From NCBI RefSeq assembly GCF_003859805.1, contig NZ_RQZG01000004.1, forward strand, positions 1-64,000: a DNA stretch of 64,000 bases. Reading direction: 5' to 3'. The notes beneath the pieces are model-generated. The model saw only the letters and a list, made by a program, of their open reading frames with translations, made no database searches and was not told the origin of the DNA. The translations under genes were made by a program, and so were the position numbers. This document shows, in pieces, positions 9,451 through 16,548 of this stretch; within the stretch, counting starts at the first letter, position 1; every line of letters begins with the position of its first letter. The stretch comes from Arachnia propionica (GTDB taxonomy: Bacteria > Actinomycetota > Actinomycetes > Propionibacteriales > Propionibacteriaceae).

Positions 9451-11385
9451 TTGGACTCGGGAACTCCGTTGGGAGCCAATCACCGGCTGCTCGAATCGGT
9501 GGGTGTGGGGGCATCCGGGGAGGTCTGGCGGGGAGTGGACACCCGGGACGACGCAACGGTGGCCGCGAAGGTCCTGCACGCACAGCACGCCAGGGACCAT
9601 GACGTGGTCGCCCGTTTCGTGGCGGAACGTTCCCTGCTGACCGGGCTGGAGCACCCCTCCGTCGTGCACGTCCGTGACCTCATCGTCGATGATGGGCGTC
9701 TCGCGATCGTCATGGACTTCCTGCCCTCCTCCGCCAGGCAGGTGTTGGCGGAGCTCACGACCGTGCCACCAGCGGCGGCCGTCGGCATCATGATGCGTGT
9801 CCTCGAGGCGTTGGCCTACGCCCACGGGCGACACGTCGTGCACCGTGACGTGAAACCCGACAACATCCTGCTGTCGGAGACCTGGGGCGACCTGGGGCCG
9901 ACGGATGTCCAGCTCACGGACTTCGGCATCGCCCGGATCGTGGGGGACGGGGACTCGTCGTCGACCGCCGGGATCGGCACGCCCGCCTACATGGCGCCCG
10001 AACTGATCGAGACCGGGCAGGCCGGGCCCGCCAGTGACGTCTACAGTGCGGGTATCGCGCTCTACGAGCTCCTGTCGGGCCGCACCCCGTTCGGCAACTC
10101 AGGTACCGCGATGACCATCGGCCTGCGCCATCTCCGTGAGATGCCGCTGCCGCTGCCGGTGCCCGAGCCCCTGGCCGAGGCACTGAGGGTCATGCTCGCG
10201 AAGGATCCGAAGGAGCGTCCGACGGCGGCCGAGGCCGCTGAACGGCTCAGGGAGATCCTGCCGGGGTGCAAGGATGAGCCCGCGTTGGAGCCGCTTCCTG
10301 ACAGCGAGCTGCGTCAGGGTACGATCCTCAAGGGGGTCGCCCCCAGACCGCAGTCGGTCGTCTCTGCCGACACCCCGTCCTCACCCCCATCGGCACCCAA
10401 CCTGGGGCACTCGGCGAGCGACACCGTCCTGAAACCCCTCCAGGAACTTCCCGCGACCAGACCGGTCGTCACCACCGACGAACCGAAGCGGTTCAGCAGG
10501 AAGAAGGTCATCGCCCTGGTCGCAGCCGTCGTGCTCGTCGTGGGTGGGGCCGCCGCACTCATCATCCCACGGGTGCTCGGTTCCCAGGCCGAGAAGAAGG
10601 AGGCCGCACCCAGTGCGGCTCCCAACGCCACCCAGTCGGACCAGCCGCTCCCGACGGGGCTGACCGTGACGCGTACGGCCACCTATGAGGCCTCACAGAA
10701 GCAGATCCGGCTGGAGATCCGCTACGCCGCGCAGAACTCCCCGCTGAGTGGCCCCTTCCTCGAGGTGGTTCCGGCGCCCGGGGACGAGCCGGGGTGCGCC
10801 GAGGTCATGTGGGCGGACGGCCAGGGTGCCGCGCACAGCCCGTCAGGAACCGGGATCACCGCGCGCTGTGGCTGGAGCCTCACCCCTGAGCCACTGCAAC
10901 CTCAAGGTGGTGCGACGGTCACAGCCACCATCCCCGTGACGGCGGGGGACCTCTCCGTCCAGGACCTCGACCAGTGGTTGTCGGCCCTGTCGAACGGGAC
11001 CAAGGAGGTGGTCACGGACAGTGACCTCAACTCCACCGCCTATCCCGTGCAGCGGATGACGGGGATCCAGCTGGTGGCCCCACCGAGGGTCTTCAGCCAG
11101 GTGCCGCTCGAGCTGACACTGTTGCCCGTGTGGCCCTCGGGGGTCGATGAGCTGCACCCGTTGCTCCACTCACCGTCGGTGGGCAGGCCCTCGAGCATGC
11201 TGACCGCCATCGCCGGGGAGCAGGGGGTACGGTTCGCCGACGGCTGTGGCGGGGCACTCCGGGTCTCCCCGGACGGGCTCACCGTGTCCACGGTCTCGAT
11301 CTCGCCGTCGTGCCGGGTGAACGCCCAGGTCGGCAACTTCTCCTTCATCACCAGCAACGAGTTCGTCATCACGGCCCGCAGTTGA
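9451..11385 (+). CDS. Membrane Ser/Thr protein kinase, PknB-like, with extracytoplasmic domain
   Basis: This is a eukaryotic-type Ser/Thr kinase of 644 residues. The catalytic lysine sits in VAAKVL (about residue 38), the catalytic loop is HRDVKPDN (about 130) and the metal-binding motif is DFG (about 157), followed by GTPAYMAPE and SDVYSAGIALYELLSG. A Ser/Pro linker leads to one membrane helix (about 352-374). The C-terminal 260 residues are predicted outside the cell and contain no PASTA repeats; they have paired cysteines and resemble no domain I can name. The TTG start at 9451 is preferred over upstream in-frame codons because AGGAAGGA lies 6 bases before it and the kinase lobe begins at once. 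The gene sits between the divergent EssC operon and the WXG100 gene. The kinase could signal through the EssC FHA domain, which is an inference. Confidence 0.88.
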   Translation: MDSGTPLGANHRLLESVGVGASGEVWRGVDTRDDATVAAKVLHAQHARDHDVVARFVAERSLLTGLEHPSVVHVRDLIVDDGRLAIVMDFLPSSARQVLAELTTVPPAAAVGIMMRVLEALAYAHGRHVVHRDVKPDNILLSETWGDLGPTDVQLTDFGIARIVGDGDSSSTAGIGTPAYMAPELIETGQAGPASDVYSAGIALYELLSGRTPFGNSGTAMTIGLRHLREMPLPLPVPEPLAEALRVMLAKDPKERPTAAEAAERLREILPGCKDEPALEPLPDSELRQGTILKGVAPRPQSVVSADTPSSPPSAPNLGHSASDTVLKPLQELPATRPVVTTDEPKRFSRKKVIALVAAVVLVVGGAAALIIPRVLGSQAEKKEAAPSAAPNATQSDQPLPTGLTVTRTATYEASQKQIRLEIRYAAQNSPLSGPFLEVVPAPGDEPGCAEVMWADGQGAAHSPSGTGITARCGWSLTPEPLQPQGGATVTATIPVTAGDLSVQDLDQWLSALSNGTKEVVTDSDLNSTAYPVQRMTGIQLVAPPRVFSQVPLELTLLPVWPSGVDELHPLLHSPSVGRPSSMLTAIAGEQGVRFADGCGGALRVSPDGLTVSTVSISPSCRVNAQVGNFSFITSNEFVITARS

Positions 11386-11401
11386 GCCGATTTTCGCGGT
11401 A

Positions 11402-11430
11402 TCGACAGGGGTGATCCGATCGGTTGCTAA
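11402..11430 (+). promoter_or_regulatory. Candidate promoter for the WXG100 gene
   Basis: TCGACA at 11402-11407 is followed after 17 bases by TGCTAA at 11425-11430, about 70 bases before the WXG100 start. The match to the vegetative consensus is modest, so this is tentative. Confidence 0.3.
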
Positions 11431-11498
11431 CGTAGGCGCTGTCCTCATCCCGCTCCGCACCGTGTGGAGGGGGAACCATCGACACCGTTAGGAGTCAC

Positions 11499-11780
11499 AT
11501 GAGCCGCGTTCTCTCAACCGAAAGTGCCAAGACGGCCATTCGTCAGATTCAGTCCATCATCACCGGCGGCCTGACCGATCAGATCAACTCCCTGGACTCC
11601 CAGGGGCAGATCCTCTCGGATCCCAACAACTGGGACGGCCCGCTGGCCGAGACCTTCCGCAACGCCACGTGGCCCGAGACCAAGTCGGCTCTCGACAAGG
11701 CCACTCAGGAGCTCGAGGAACTGCGTCAGCAGTTGGAGACGATTGCGAGCAATATCTTCTCCGCCGGCGGCGGTTCCTGA
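11499..11780 (+). CDS. WXG100 family (ESAT-6-like) protein
   Basis: This is a 93-residue all-helical protein with the size and hairpin layout of the WXG100 family. The turn carries W-D-G (NNWDGPLA, about residues 43-50) between two predicted helices, and the second helix ends in a Gly/Ser tail. Such proteins dimerise and are exported by type VII systems as substrates or chaperone-like partners. It has a good TTAGGAG site 6 bases before the ATG and lies 113 bases after the kinase gene, with its own possible promoter. No Y-x-x-x-[DE] export motif is evident in the tail. It is the only small WXG100 gene in the window, so it may form a homodimer, or the partner may lie elsewhere in the genome. 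Confidence 0.85.
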   Translation: MSRVLSTESAKTAIRQIQSIITGGLTDQINSLDSQGQILSDPNNWDGPLAETFRNATWPETKSALDKATQELEELRQQLETIASNIFSAGGGS

Positions 11781-11800
11781 TCCGCTGCGTGAAGACAGAA

Positions 11801-11838
11801 ACTCGGGGTGGGCGTCCGATCGGACGCCCACCCCGAGT
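11801..11838. terminator. Bidirectional intrinsic terminator (perfect palindrome)
   Basis: A fully self-complementary 38-base sequence beginning ACTCGGGGTGGGCGTCCG lies between the converging WXG100 and CobW-like genes. There is no U-tract, as is common in high-GC actinomycetes. Confidence 0.8.
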
Positions 11839-11872
11839 CATGTGACTCCCACGACGACGTGGTCGAGGGCGC

Positions 11873-12937
11873 TCACTCCTGGTCGACCGCACCCAGCCAC
11901 AGGTCCAGGCCGTCGTTGCCCTCCCAGTTCGTGACGTTGTGCATCTCCCAGTCGGTCAGCAGGATGTCGTGGAAGGCCCGCTCCACCCGGCCGCGGTCCG
12001 CCGCGTCGATGCCCGTGATGACCAGCCTGGTGTGGGGGAGGACGTCACCCCACAGGCCCGCGTCCCCGATGGACAGCTGCCCACCGGCACCGTCCCAGGC
12101 CACCACCATCTCCGGTCGTGACGGCACCCAGGTGCGACCCCGGCTGCGGAGGCGGCCTGCACCGATCAGTTCCACCTGTTCGTAGAGCCGTCCCGGGTGC
12201 AGGGGACGGTCACTGGAGAGCACCAGGGTCCACACCCCGTTGCAGTCGTGGGCGGCGTGCTGGTGTGGTCCCGTGGGGTCCACCCGGGCCTGGGCGGAGA
12301 GGAAGTCGTGGCTGCGTGACATGAGGGCGTCGGCGTCCAGCTCGTGGATCACGCACCCGGGACGATCTCCCAGCAGGTGACTGAGCGCCGTCCTCGTCGC
12401 CTCGTCGGGAGGGCCCAGCGTGGCGACGACGTCCGCGAAGTCCATCTGAGCACACACCGCTTCCCCGGCGGCCCGCTCGTCGTGGGCGGAGAGAGTGAGC
12501 CCCAGGTCCTCCAACGTGGCATCCCCGAAGACGTCGTCGACGACGGTGGTCTCATCCACGACGGTGAGCACGGCGGCCAGCTGGGCCGGGAGCGAGCCGT
12601 CCTGGATGGCCTCGATGACCTGCCACGTGACGGCCTCTGGGGCGGCGGTCAGGGGCAGGGAGACCACGACGTTGGTCCAGGTGCGTTGGTCGAGGATGCG
12701 GATCAGGGTCGGGACGAGATCCTCGCGTGTGGCGCAGGAGACGCAGCCGTGCCCGAGTGTGACCGAATCGCACTCCAGCACGCCGGTGGTGTCCCAGATG
12801 CGGCGGTTCAGTTCACCGCTGGGGGAGAGGTCGTGCTGGATCACCAGGCAGTCCGGAAGGTCGAACAGCAGGGCACTCGTGGCGGTGGCCCGGGCCACCT
12901 GGTCGAAGGCGGCCACGAGCACGATGCGTGAGGTCAC
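11873..12937 (-). CDS. CobW/COG0523-like protein of the zinc-starvation cluster, possible Mrf homologue
   Basis: This 354-residue protein resembles COG0523 metallochaperone GTPases, including the C-terminal CobW domain ([14 protein letters not shown], about 260-275, and a terminal [19 protein letters not shown] segment). The P-loop expected near residues 7-20 is replaced by [13 protein letters not shown], with no GxxxxGK[ST]. The usual CxCC metal site appears as GCVSC (about residues 64-68). GTP hydrolysis is therefore doubtful. It is translated from a GTG overlapping the stop of L31B and follows the zinc-independent ribosomal genes. In mycobacteria a CobW-like gene at this location encodes Mrf, which recruits the hibernation factor Mpy to zinc-starved ribosomes. 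The shared neighbourhood supports the same role here; a zinc chaperone is the alternative. Confidence 0.75.
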   Translation of the reverse strand: MTSRIVLVAAFDQVARATATSALLFDLPDCLVIQHDLSPSGELNRRIWDTTGVLECDSVTLGHGCVSCATREDLVPTLIRILDQRTWTNVVVSLPLTAAPEAVTWQVIEAIQDGSLPAQLAAVLTVVDETTVVDDVFGDATLEDLGLTLSAHDERAAGEAVCAQMDFADVVATLGPPDEATRTALSHLLGDRPGCVIHELDADALMSRSHDFLSAQARVDPTGPHQHAAHDCNGVWTLVLSSDRPLHPGRLYEQVELIGAGRLRSRGRTWVPSRPEMVVAWDGAGGQLSIGDAGLWGDVLPHTRLVITGIDAADRGRVERAFHDILLTDWEMHNVTNWEGNDGLDLWLGAVDQE

Positions 12938-13182
12938 TTCGTCTTCCCGTAGCGCTGCTGGAACTTCTCCACCCGTCCGGTGATGCTCAGCTTGCGGGCC
13001 TTGCCCGTGTAGAAGGGGTGGCTGTCAGCGGTGATCTCGACGTCCACCAGGGGGTAGGTGTTCCCGTCGGTCCACTCGATGGTCTGCCTGCTGGTCATCG
13101 TCGAGCGGATCAGGTAGGTGGCCTGGGTGGAGATGTCGCGGAACACGACGGGGCGGTACTCGGGGTGGATGCCGGGCTTCAT
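12934..13182 (-). CDS. rpmE2: Ribosomal protein L31 type B (zinc-independent)
   Basis: This is an 82-residue L31 of the B type ([16 protein letters not shown]... and a [20 protein letters not shown] tail). It contains no cysteine, so it lacks the zinc ribbon of the ordinary L31. In zinc-starved bacteria such paralogues replace the zinc form on the ribosome and release zinc. It starts at an ATG 84 bases from the divergent L28 gene, sharing the intergenic operator, and its stop overlaps the CobW-like GTG start by four bases. Confidence 0.93.
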   Translation of the reverse strand: MKPGIHPEYRPVVFRDISTQATYLIRSTMTSRQTIEWTDGNTYPLVDVEITADSHPFYTGKARKLSITGRVEKFQQRYGKTK

Positions 13183-13220
13183 GGTGGACCTCGCTGGTCG
13201 GATTGGAACTTGGACTGCGA

Positions 13221-13237
13221 ACCATTATCATTATCTG
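13221..13237. promoter_or_regulatory. Zur-like operator between divergent zinc-starvation genes
   Basis: The AT-rich ACCATTATCATTATCTG stands out in the 83-base gap between L31B and L28. Read on the other strand it contains GATAATGATAATG, close to published Zur boxes of the TGATAAT-N-ATTATCA type, although its right half is imperfect. Its position between two zinc-independent ribosomal gene sets makes zinc-dependent repression by Zur the natural reading. No zur gene is present in the window. Confidence 0.65.
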
Positions 13238-13265
13238 TCGGCATTCGCACAACCTGAGGAGTCCC

Positions 13266-13502
13266 ATGTCGCGCCACTGTGATGTCACGGGGGCCGTGCC
13301 CGGTTTCGGGCACAACGTCCCGTGGTCCAAGAAGAAGACCAAGCGTCGCTTCGACGTCAACGTCCAGTCCAAGCGGTACTGGGTGCCGTCGCTGGGACGC
13401 ACCGTCAGGCTCACCGTCTCCGCCCGTGGGATCAAGGTGATCGACGCACGCGGCATCGACGCGGTGGTCGCGGACCTCATCGCCCAAGGAAAGAAGCTCT
13501 GA
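13266..13502 (+). CDS. rpmB: Ribosomal protein L28, zinc-independent paralogue
   Basis: This is a 78-residue L28 ([36 protein letters not shown], a C-terminal [19 protein letters not shown]). Only one cysteine remains, at residue 5; the second Cys of the first pair is Thr and the distal pair is absent, so it cannot hold zinc. The ATG at 13266 is chosen over an in-frame upstream start because family members begin with M-S-R-x-C and the earlier start would run through the Zur-like operator. It heads the L28-L33-S14 operon, with one base between its stop and the next ATG. Confidence 0.93.
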   Translation: MSRHCDVTGAVPGFGHNVPWSKKKTKRRFDVNVQSKRYWVPSLGRTVRLTVSARGIKVIDARGIDAVVADLIAQGKKL

Positions 13503-13503
13503 C

Positions 13504-13671
13504 ATGGCCAAGAAGAACGACCTGCGTCCACTCATCAAGCTGCGCTCCACCGCCGGCACCGGGTTCACCTACGTGACCCGCAAGAACCGCCGCAACGACC
13601 CCGACCGCATCTCGCTGCGCAAGTACGACCCGGTGATCCGTCGCCACGTCGAGTTCAAGGAGACCCGCTGA
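13504..13671 (+). CDS. rpmG: Ribosomal protein L33, zinc-independent paralogue
   Basis: This is a 55-residue L33 ([20 protein letters not shown]...[21 protein letters not shown]) too short to have been separately listed. The two CxxC pairs of the zinc form are replaced by STAGT and DPVIR, so it contains no cysteine. Its zinc-ribbon counterpart is in the same window at 57850 and shares the [11 protein letters not shown] core. The gene sits one base after L28 and overlaps the S14 start as TGATG, so the three genes are translationally coupled. Confidence 0.93.
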   Translation: MAKKNDLRPLIKLRSTAGTGFTYVTRKNRRNDPDRISLRKYDPVIRRHVEFKETR

Positions 13672-13976
13672 TGGCCAAACGTTCCAAGATCGTCCAGAAC
13701 GAACGTCGCAGGCGCATCGTCGCCCAGCAGGCCGAGAGGCGGGCGGCACTGAAGGCCGTGATCGCCGATCCCGACACCGATGCCGACGAACGGTTCGCCG
13801 CCGTGCGGAAGCTCGCCTCGCTCAAACGGGACGGATCCCCGGTGAGGGTGCGCAACCGGGATGCCCTCGACGGTCGACCTCGCGGCTACCTGCGGGTGGC
13901 GGGGGTTTCGAGGGTGCGATTCCGGCAGCTGGCCCACCGGGGAGAGCTGCCGGGGATCGTCAAGTCCAGCTGGTGA
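13671..13976 (+). CDS. rpsN: Ribosomal protein S14, zinc-independent (long) type
   Basis: This is a 101-residue S14 of the long, cysteine-free class ([20 protein letters not shown]..., with ending [11 protein letters not shown] typical of S14). The short zinc-binding S14 of actinomycetes is about 61 residues with four cysteines and none are present here. The start overlaps the L33 stop by one base. It is the last gene of the operon and is followed by a stem-loop. Confidence 0.93.
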   Translation: MAKRSKIVQNERRRRIVAQQAERRAALKAVIADPDTDADERFAAVRKLASLKRDGSPVRVRNRDALDGRPRGYLRVAGVSRVRFRQLAHRGELPGIVKSSW

Positions 13977-13994
13977 CCTGCTGACAAGCGCGAA

Positions 13995-14034
13995 GGCCCA
14001 TACCAGAGCGTCGCCGGACGCTCAGGTGTGGGCC
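13995..14034 (+). terminator. Stem-loop terminator after S14
   Basis: GGCCCATACCAGAGCGTC pairs with GGACGCTCAGGTGTGGGCC around a GCC loop with two mismatches, ending 18 bases past the S14 stop. A short T-containing stretch and an A-run follow. Confidence 0.6.
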
Positions 14035-14157
14035 CCAACTTTCGGGAAAAAATGTGATGATTGGCCATAAAGACCACAGAAAACGTCTACCTCGTGGTCC
14101 CGAGTGCAGTTAACTTTCCATAGATTCAAAGGACATGTTCGACAGAGGGGGTCCTTG

Positions 14158-15671
14158 GTGGTTGACAGAACGGGTGTACGTGCACCCATGAGCAAATTAT
14201 TCGTTCTCCTGGCGTCTGCGCTCGTGCTGACGGGGGTCTTCCCGGCCAGCGCGAAGGCCGATGTCATCGAGGGCATCGTCCCCGGCAGTGTCAAGATCGT
14301 TCCGTGGAACGGTGATCCCGGCCAGCCGGTGTACCTGTGGGACGGCGTCAAGGTCGAGGCCAAGTGGGCCATCCCGGACCAGAGCGGCAAGGCCGGGGAC
14401 CAGTTCAAGCTGGGGCTTCCGGACAAGCTGGCCGGTTTCGCGAGCACCTTCGATCTCAAGGGCGATGAGGGTGACCCCCTCACCTACGGCACCTGTGAGG
14501 TCAGCAGTGAAGAGCTGGTCTGCACCCTGAACGACAACGTCGTGGGCAAGAACGACGTCGGTGGTGACCTGTGGCTGGCGGTCCAGACCGTTGACACCTT
14601 CACCGAGGACGAGCTCGAGTTCACCTACGGCAACAACGGCACCGTCACCGTTCCGTGGATCAACGGCATCGACGTCGGCTACCGTCCGGCCCCGGGAGAG
14701 ACCGTCAAGGAGGGCTGGACCACCGACACCGTCGAGAACGGTGTGTTCTGGCGCGTCGCAGTGCGCGGGTCGGATCTGGCAGGGGCCACCTCCACCACCA
14801 TCACCGACACCTTCGCGATGGCCGGTCTCAACTTCACCGTGGCCCCCGGGTATCCGCAGGTCTACACCCTGAAGACCACCGACAAGTGCTGGAGCCTCCA
14901 GTACAGCGATGACTGCCGGGTGGACCTCAACGAGGGCACCACCCCGTCCGCCACCACGACGATCGACGAGGACGCCGATGTCGTGACCGCGACCATCAAC
15001 GCGCCGGACGGGTTCGACCCGAACACCTGGTACGCGATGGACCTGCTGGTGAGCACGGACAAGCAGATCAAGGTGGGTGACACCTTCAACAACAAGGCCG
15101 AGGCCGGCGGCAAGCAGCTGACCGCCACCGCCGAGAAGGTGGAGGCCGGTGCAGGCACCGGACGCGGCACCACCCCGACGCCTCCGCCGCCGCCCGTGCC
15201 CCCGACCAAGACGGTGGTTCCGGTGTCTCCGAAGGTGACTCCGGGTGTGTGCAAGCCGGGTGATGATGTTCCGAGTGAGCCGACGGTTGAGGTTGCCGAC
15301 TGAGGGGATCGAGTACTCGGCTCCGGTTGTGCGGACCGAGGGTTCGACGGTGACGGTGACGGTCAAGGCTGCGGCGAAGTCCGGGTTCAAGATCGATGAG
15401 AATGCGTTGCCTGAGGGTTGGTCCGTGGTGGGTGGTGAGATCGTGTTCACCTGGACCGGTCAGGCCGCTCCGTGTGCCAAGGCCGACCCCGACGCCGACT
15501 CCGAGCACGCCTGCTCCGAGCCCGTCGACGCCGACTCCGAGCGCACCTGCTCCGAGCCCGTCGACCCCGACTCCGAGCACACCCGCTCCCAGCAAGCCCG
15601 GAAAGCCGGGCAAGCCGACGCCGCCGAAGCCGTCCCCGGTGAAGCCGGGGCTGCCGAAGACCGGCGCCTGA
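14158..15671 (+). pseudogene. Surface adhesin with Ig-like domains and LPKTG end, broken by two frame changes
   Basis: The first frame encodes a signal peptide (MSKLFVLLASALVLTGVFPASAKA, the ATG at 14188) and two extracellular beta domains similar to SdrG/Big_8-type adhesin modules (WAIPDQSGKAGDQFKLGLP near residue 70), then a Pro/Thr linker. It stops at 15303. Translation continues sensibly in the second frame (GIEYSAPVVRTEGSTVTVT...FTWTGQAAPC, from about 15305) and then in the third from about 15495 (PTPTPTPSTPAPSPST repeats to LPKTGA at 15671). Loss of an AC dinucleotide near 15300 and gain of a G near 15493 would explain both steps. The final LPKTGA is followed at once by a stop, with no membrane helix or charged tail. 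I prefer GTG 14158 by its GAGGGGG site; ATG 14188 is possible. Either a decayed gene or a phase-variable or mis-sequenced one. Confidence 0.7.
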
Positions 15672-15681
15672 GCCTGAGGCC

Positions 15682-15717
15682 TTGAAGGGGCGGAACCACG
15701 TGGTTCCGCCCCTTCAA
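15682..15717. terminator. Intrinsic terminator, perfect 36-base palindrome
   Basis: An 18-base arm beginning TTGAAGGGGCGGAACCAC is followed directly by its exact complement, 10 bases after the adhesin stop. It ends the adhesin transcript before the ZIP transporter promoter. Confidence 0.8.
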
Positions 15718-15733
15718 CCGTCTCGGGCCGGGA

Positions 15734-15739
15734 TAGGGT
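15734..15739 (+). promoter_or_regulatory. Candidate -10 (TAGGGT) for the ZIP transporter, leaderless start
   Basis: TAGGGT ends 7 bases before the ATG at 15747, with no Shine-Dalgarno in between and no convincing -35 element. Confidence 0.35.
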
Positions 15740-15746
15740 CACAATC

Positions 15747-16538
15747 ATGCTTCCCGATGTCTGGTTCGCCCTGCTGCTGACGCTGCTGGCCGGGCTGTCC
15801 ACGGCCATCGGAGGGGCCATCGGGGTGTGCGGGAGGTCCGACTCCACGCGTCTGCTCAGTCTTGGTCTCGGGTTCTCCGCAGGGGTCATGGTTCACGTCT
15901 CCTTCGTCGAGATCCTCCCGAAGGGGCGGGACCAGCTCGCCGCCGCCTTCGGTGAGAAACCGGGCAACTGGTACACCCTGCTCGCCTTCTTCGGAGGTGT
16001 CGCGGTCATCGCCGTCATCGACCGCCTGGTTCCGGCCGCGATCAATCCACACGAGCCCGGATCGGTGCAGGATGAGCGGCGGCGCCGAGCCCTCATGCAG
16101 ACCGGGGTGCTCACCGCCATCGCCCTGGCCGTCCACAACTTCCCGGAAGGGTTCGCCACGTTCATCTCCGGACTCCAGGACCCGGGGGTGGCGCTTGCGG
16201 TCGCGGTGGCCATCGCCATCCACAACATCCCGGAAGGACTTGCGGTCGCGCTACCGGTCCACCAGGCAACCGGCTCCCGCCGTCGTGGATTCTGGGCGGC
16301 GACTGCTTCCGGCCTGGCCGAACCCGCCGGGGCGGTCATCGGCTGGCTGCTGCTGACCCCCTGGTTCTCGCCCGCACTGCTCGGCGTGGTCTTCGCGGGC
16401 GTTGCCGGGGTGATGGTCTTCATCTCCATCGACGAGCTGCTGCCCACCGCTGAGGAGTACGGCGAGCACCACACGTCGATGTACGGGTTCATCGCAGGGA
16501 TGGCAGTGATGGCCGTCTCACTGCTCCTGTTCCTGTGA
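15747..16538 (+). CDS. zupT: ZIP-family metal (zinc) transporter, ZupT-like
   Basis: This 263-residue protein with about eight membrane helices belongs to the ZIP family, which takes up Zn2+ and other divalent metals. The two signature metal-binding motifs, HNFPEG (about residue 133) and HNIPEG (about 164), are intact, and the loop between helices 3 and 4 is charged. The length and motif order fit bacterial ZupT. It starts at an ATG without a Shine-Dalgarno and with a -10-like TAGGGT just upstream, so a leaderless transcript is likely. It lies 1.8 kb from the zinc-independent ribosomal genes, but I see no Zur-like box in front of it. It converges on the SWIM gene with 10 bases between stops. 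Confidence 0.88.
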   Translation: MLPDVWFALLLTLLAGLSTAIGGAIGVCGRSDSTRLLSLGLGFSAGVMVHVSFVEILPKGRDQLAAAFGEKPGNWYTLLAFFGGVAVIAVIDRLVPAAINPHEPGSVQDERRRRALMQTGVLTAIALAVHNFPEGFATFISGLQDPGVALAVAVAIAIHNIPEGLAVALPVHQATGSRRRGFWAATASGLAEPAGAVIGWLLLTPWFSPALLGVVFAGVAGVMVFISIDELLPTAEEYGEHHTSMYGFIAGMAVMAVSLLLFL

Positions 16539-16548
16539 CTCAGTACTG

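Noticed and set aside
14162-14190. TTGACA before the adhesin ATG taken as a -35 element
   Set aside because: It lies within the likely signal-peptide coding region and no -10 follows at a suitable distance.
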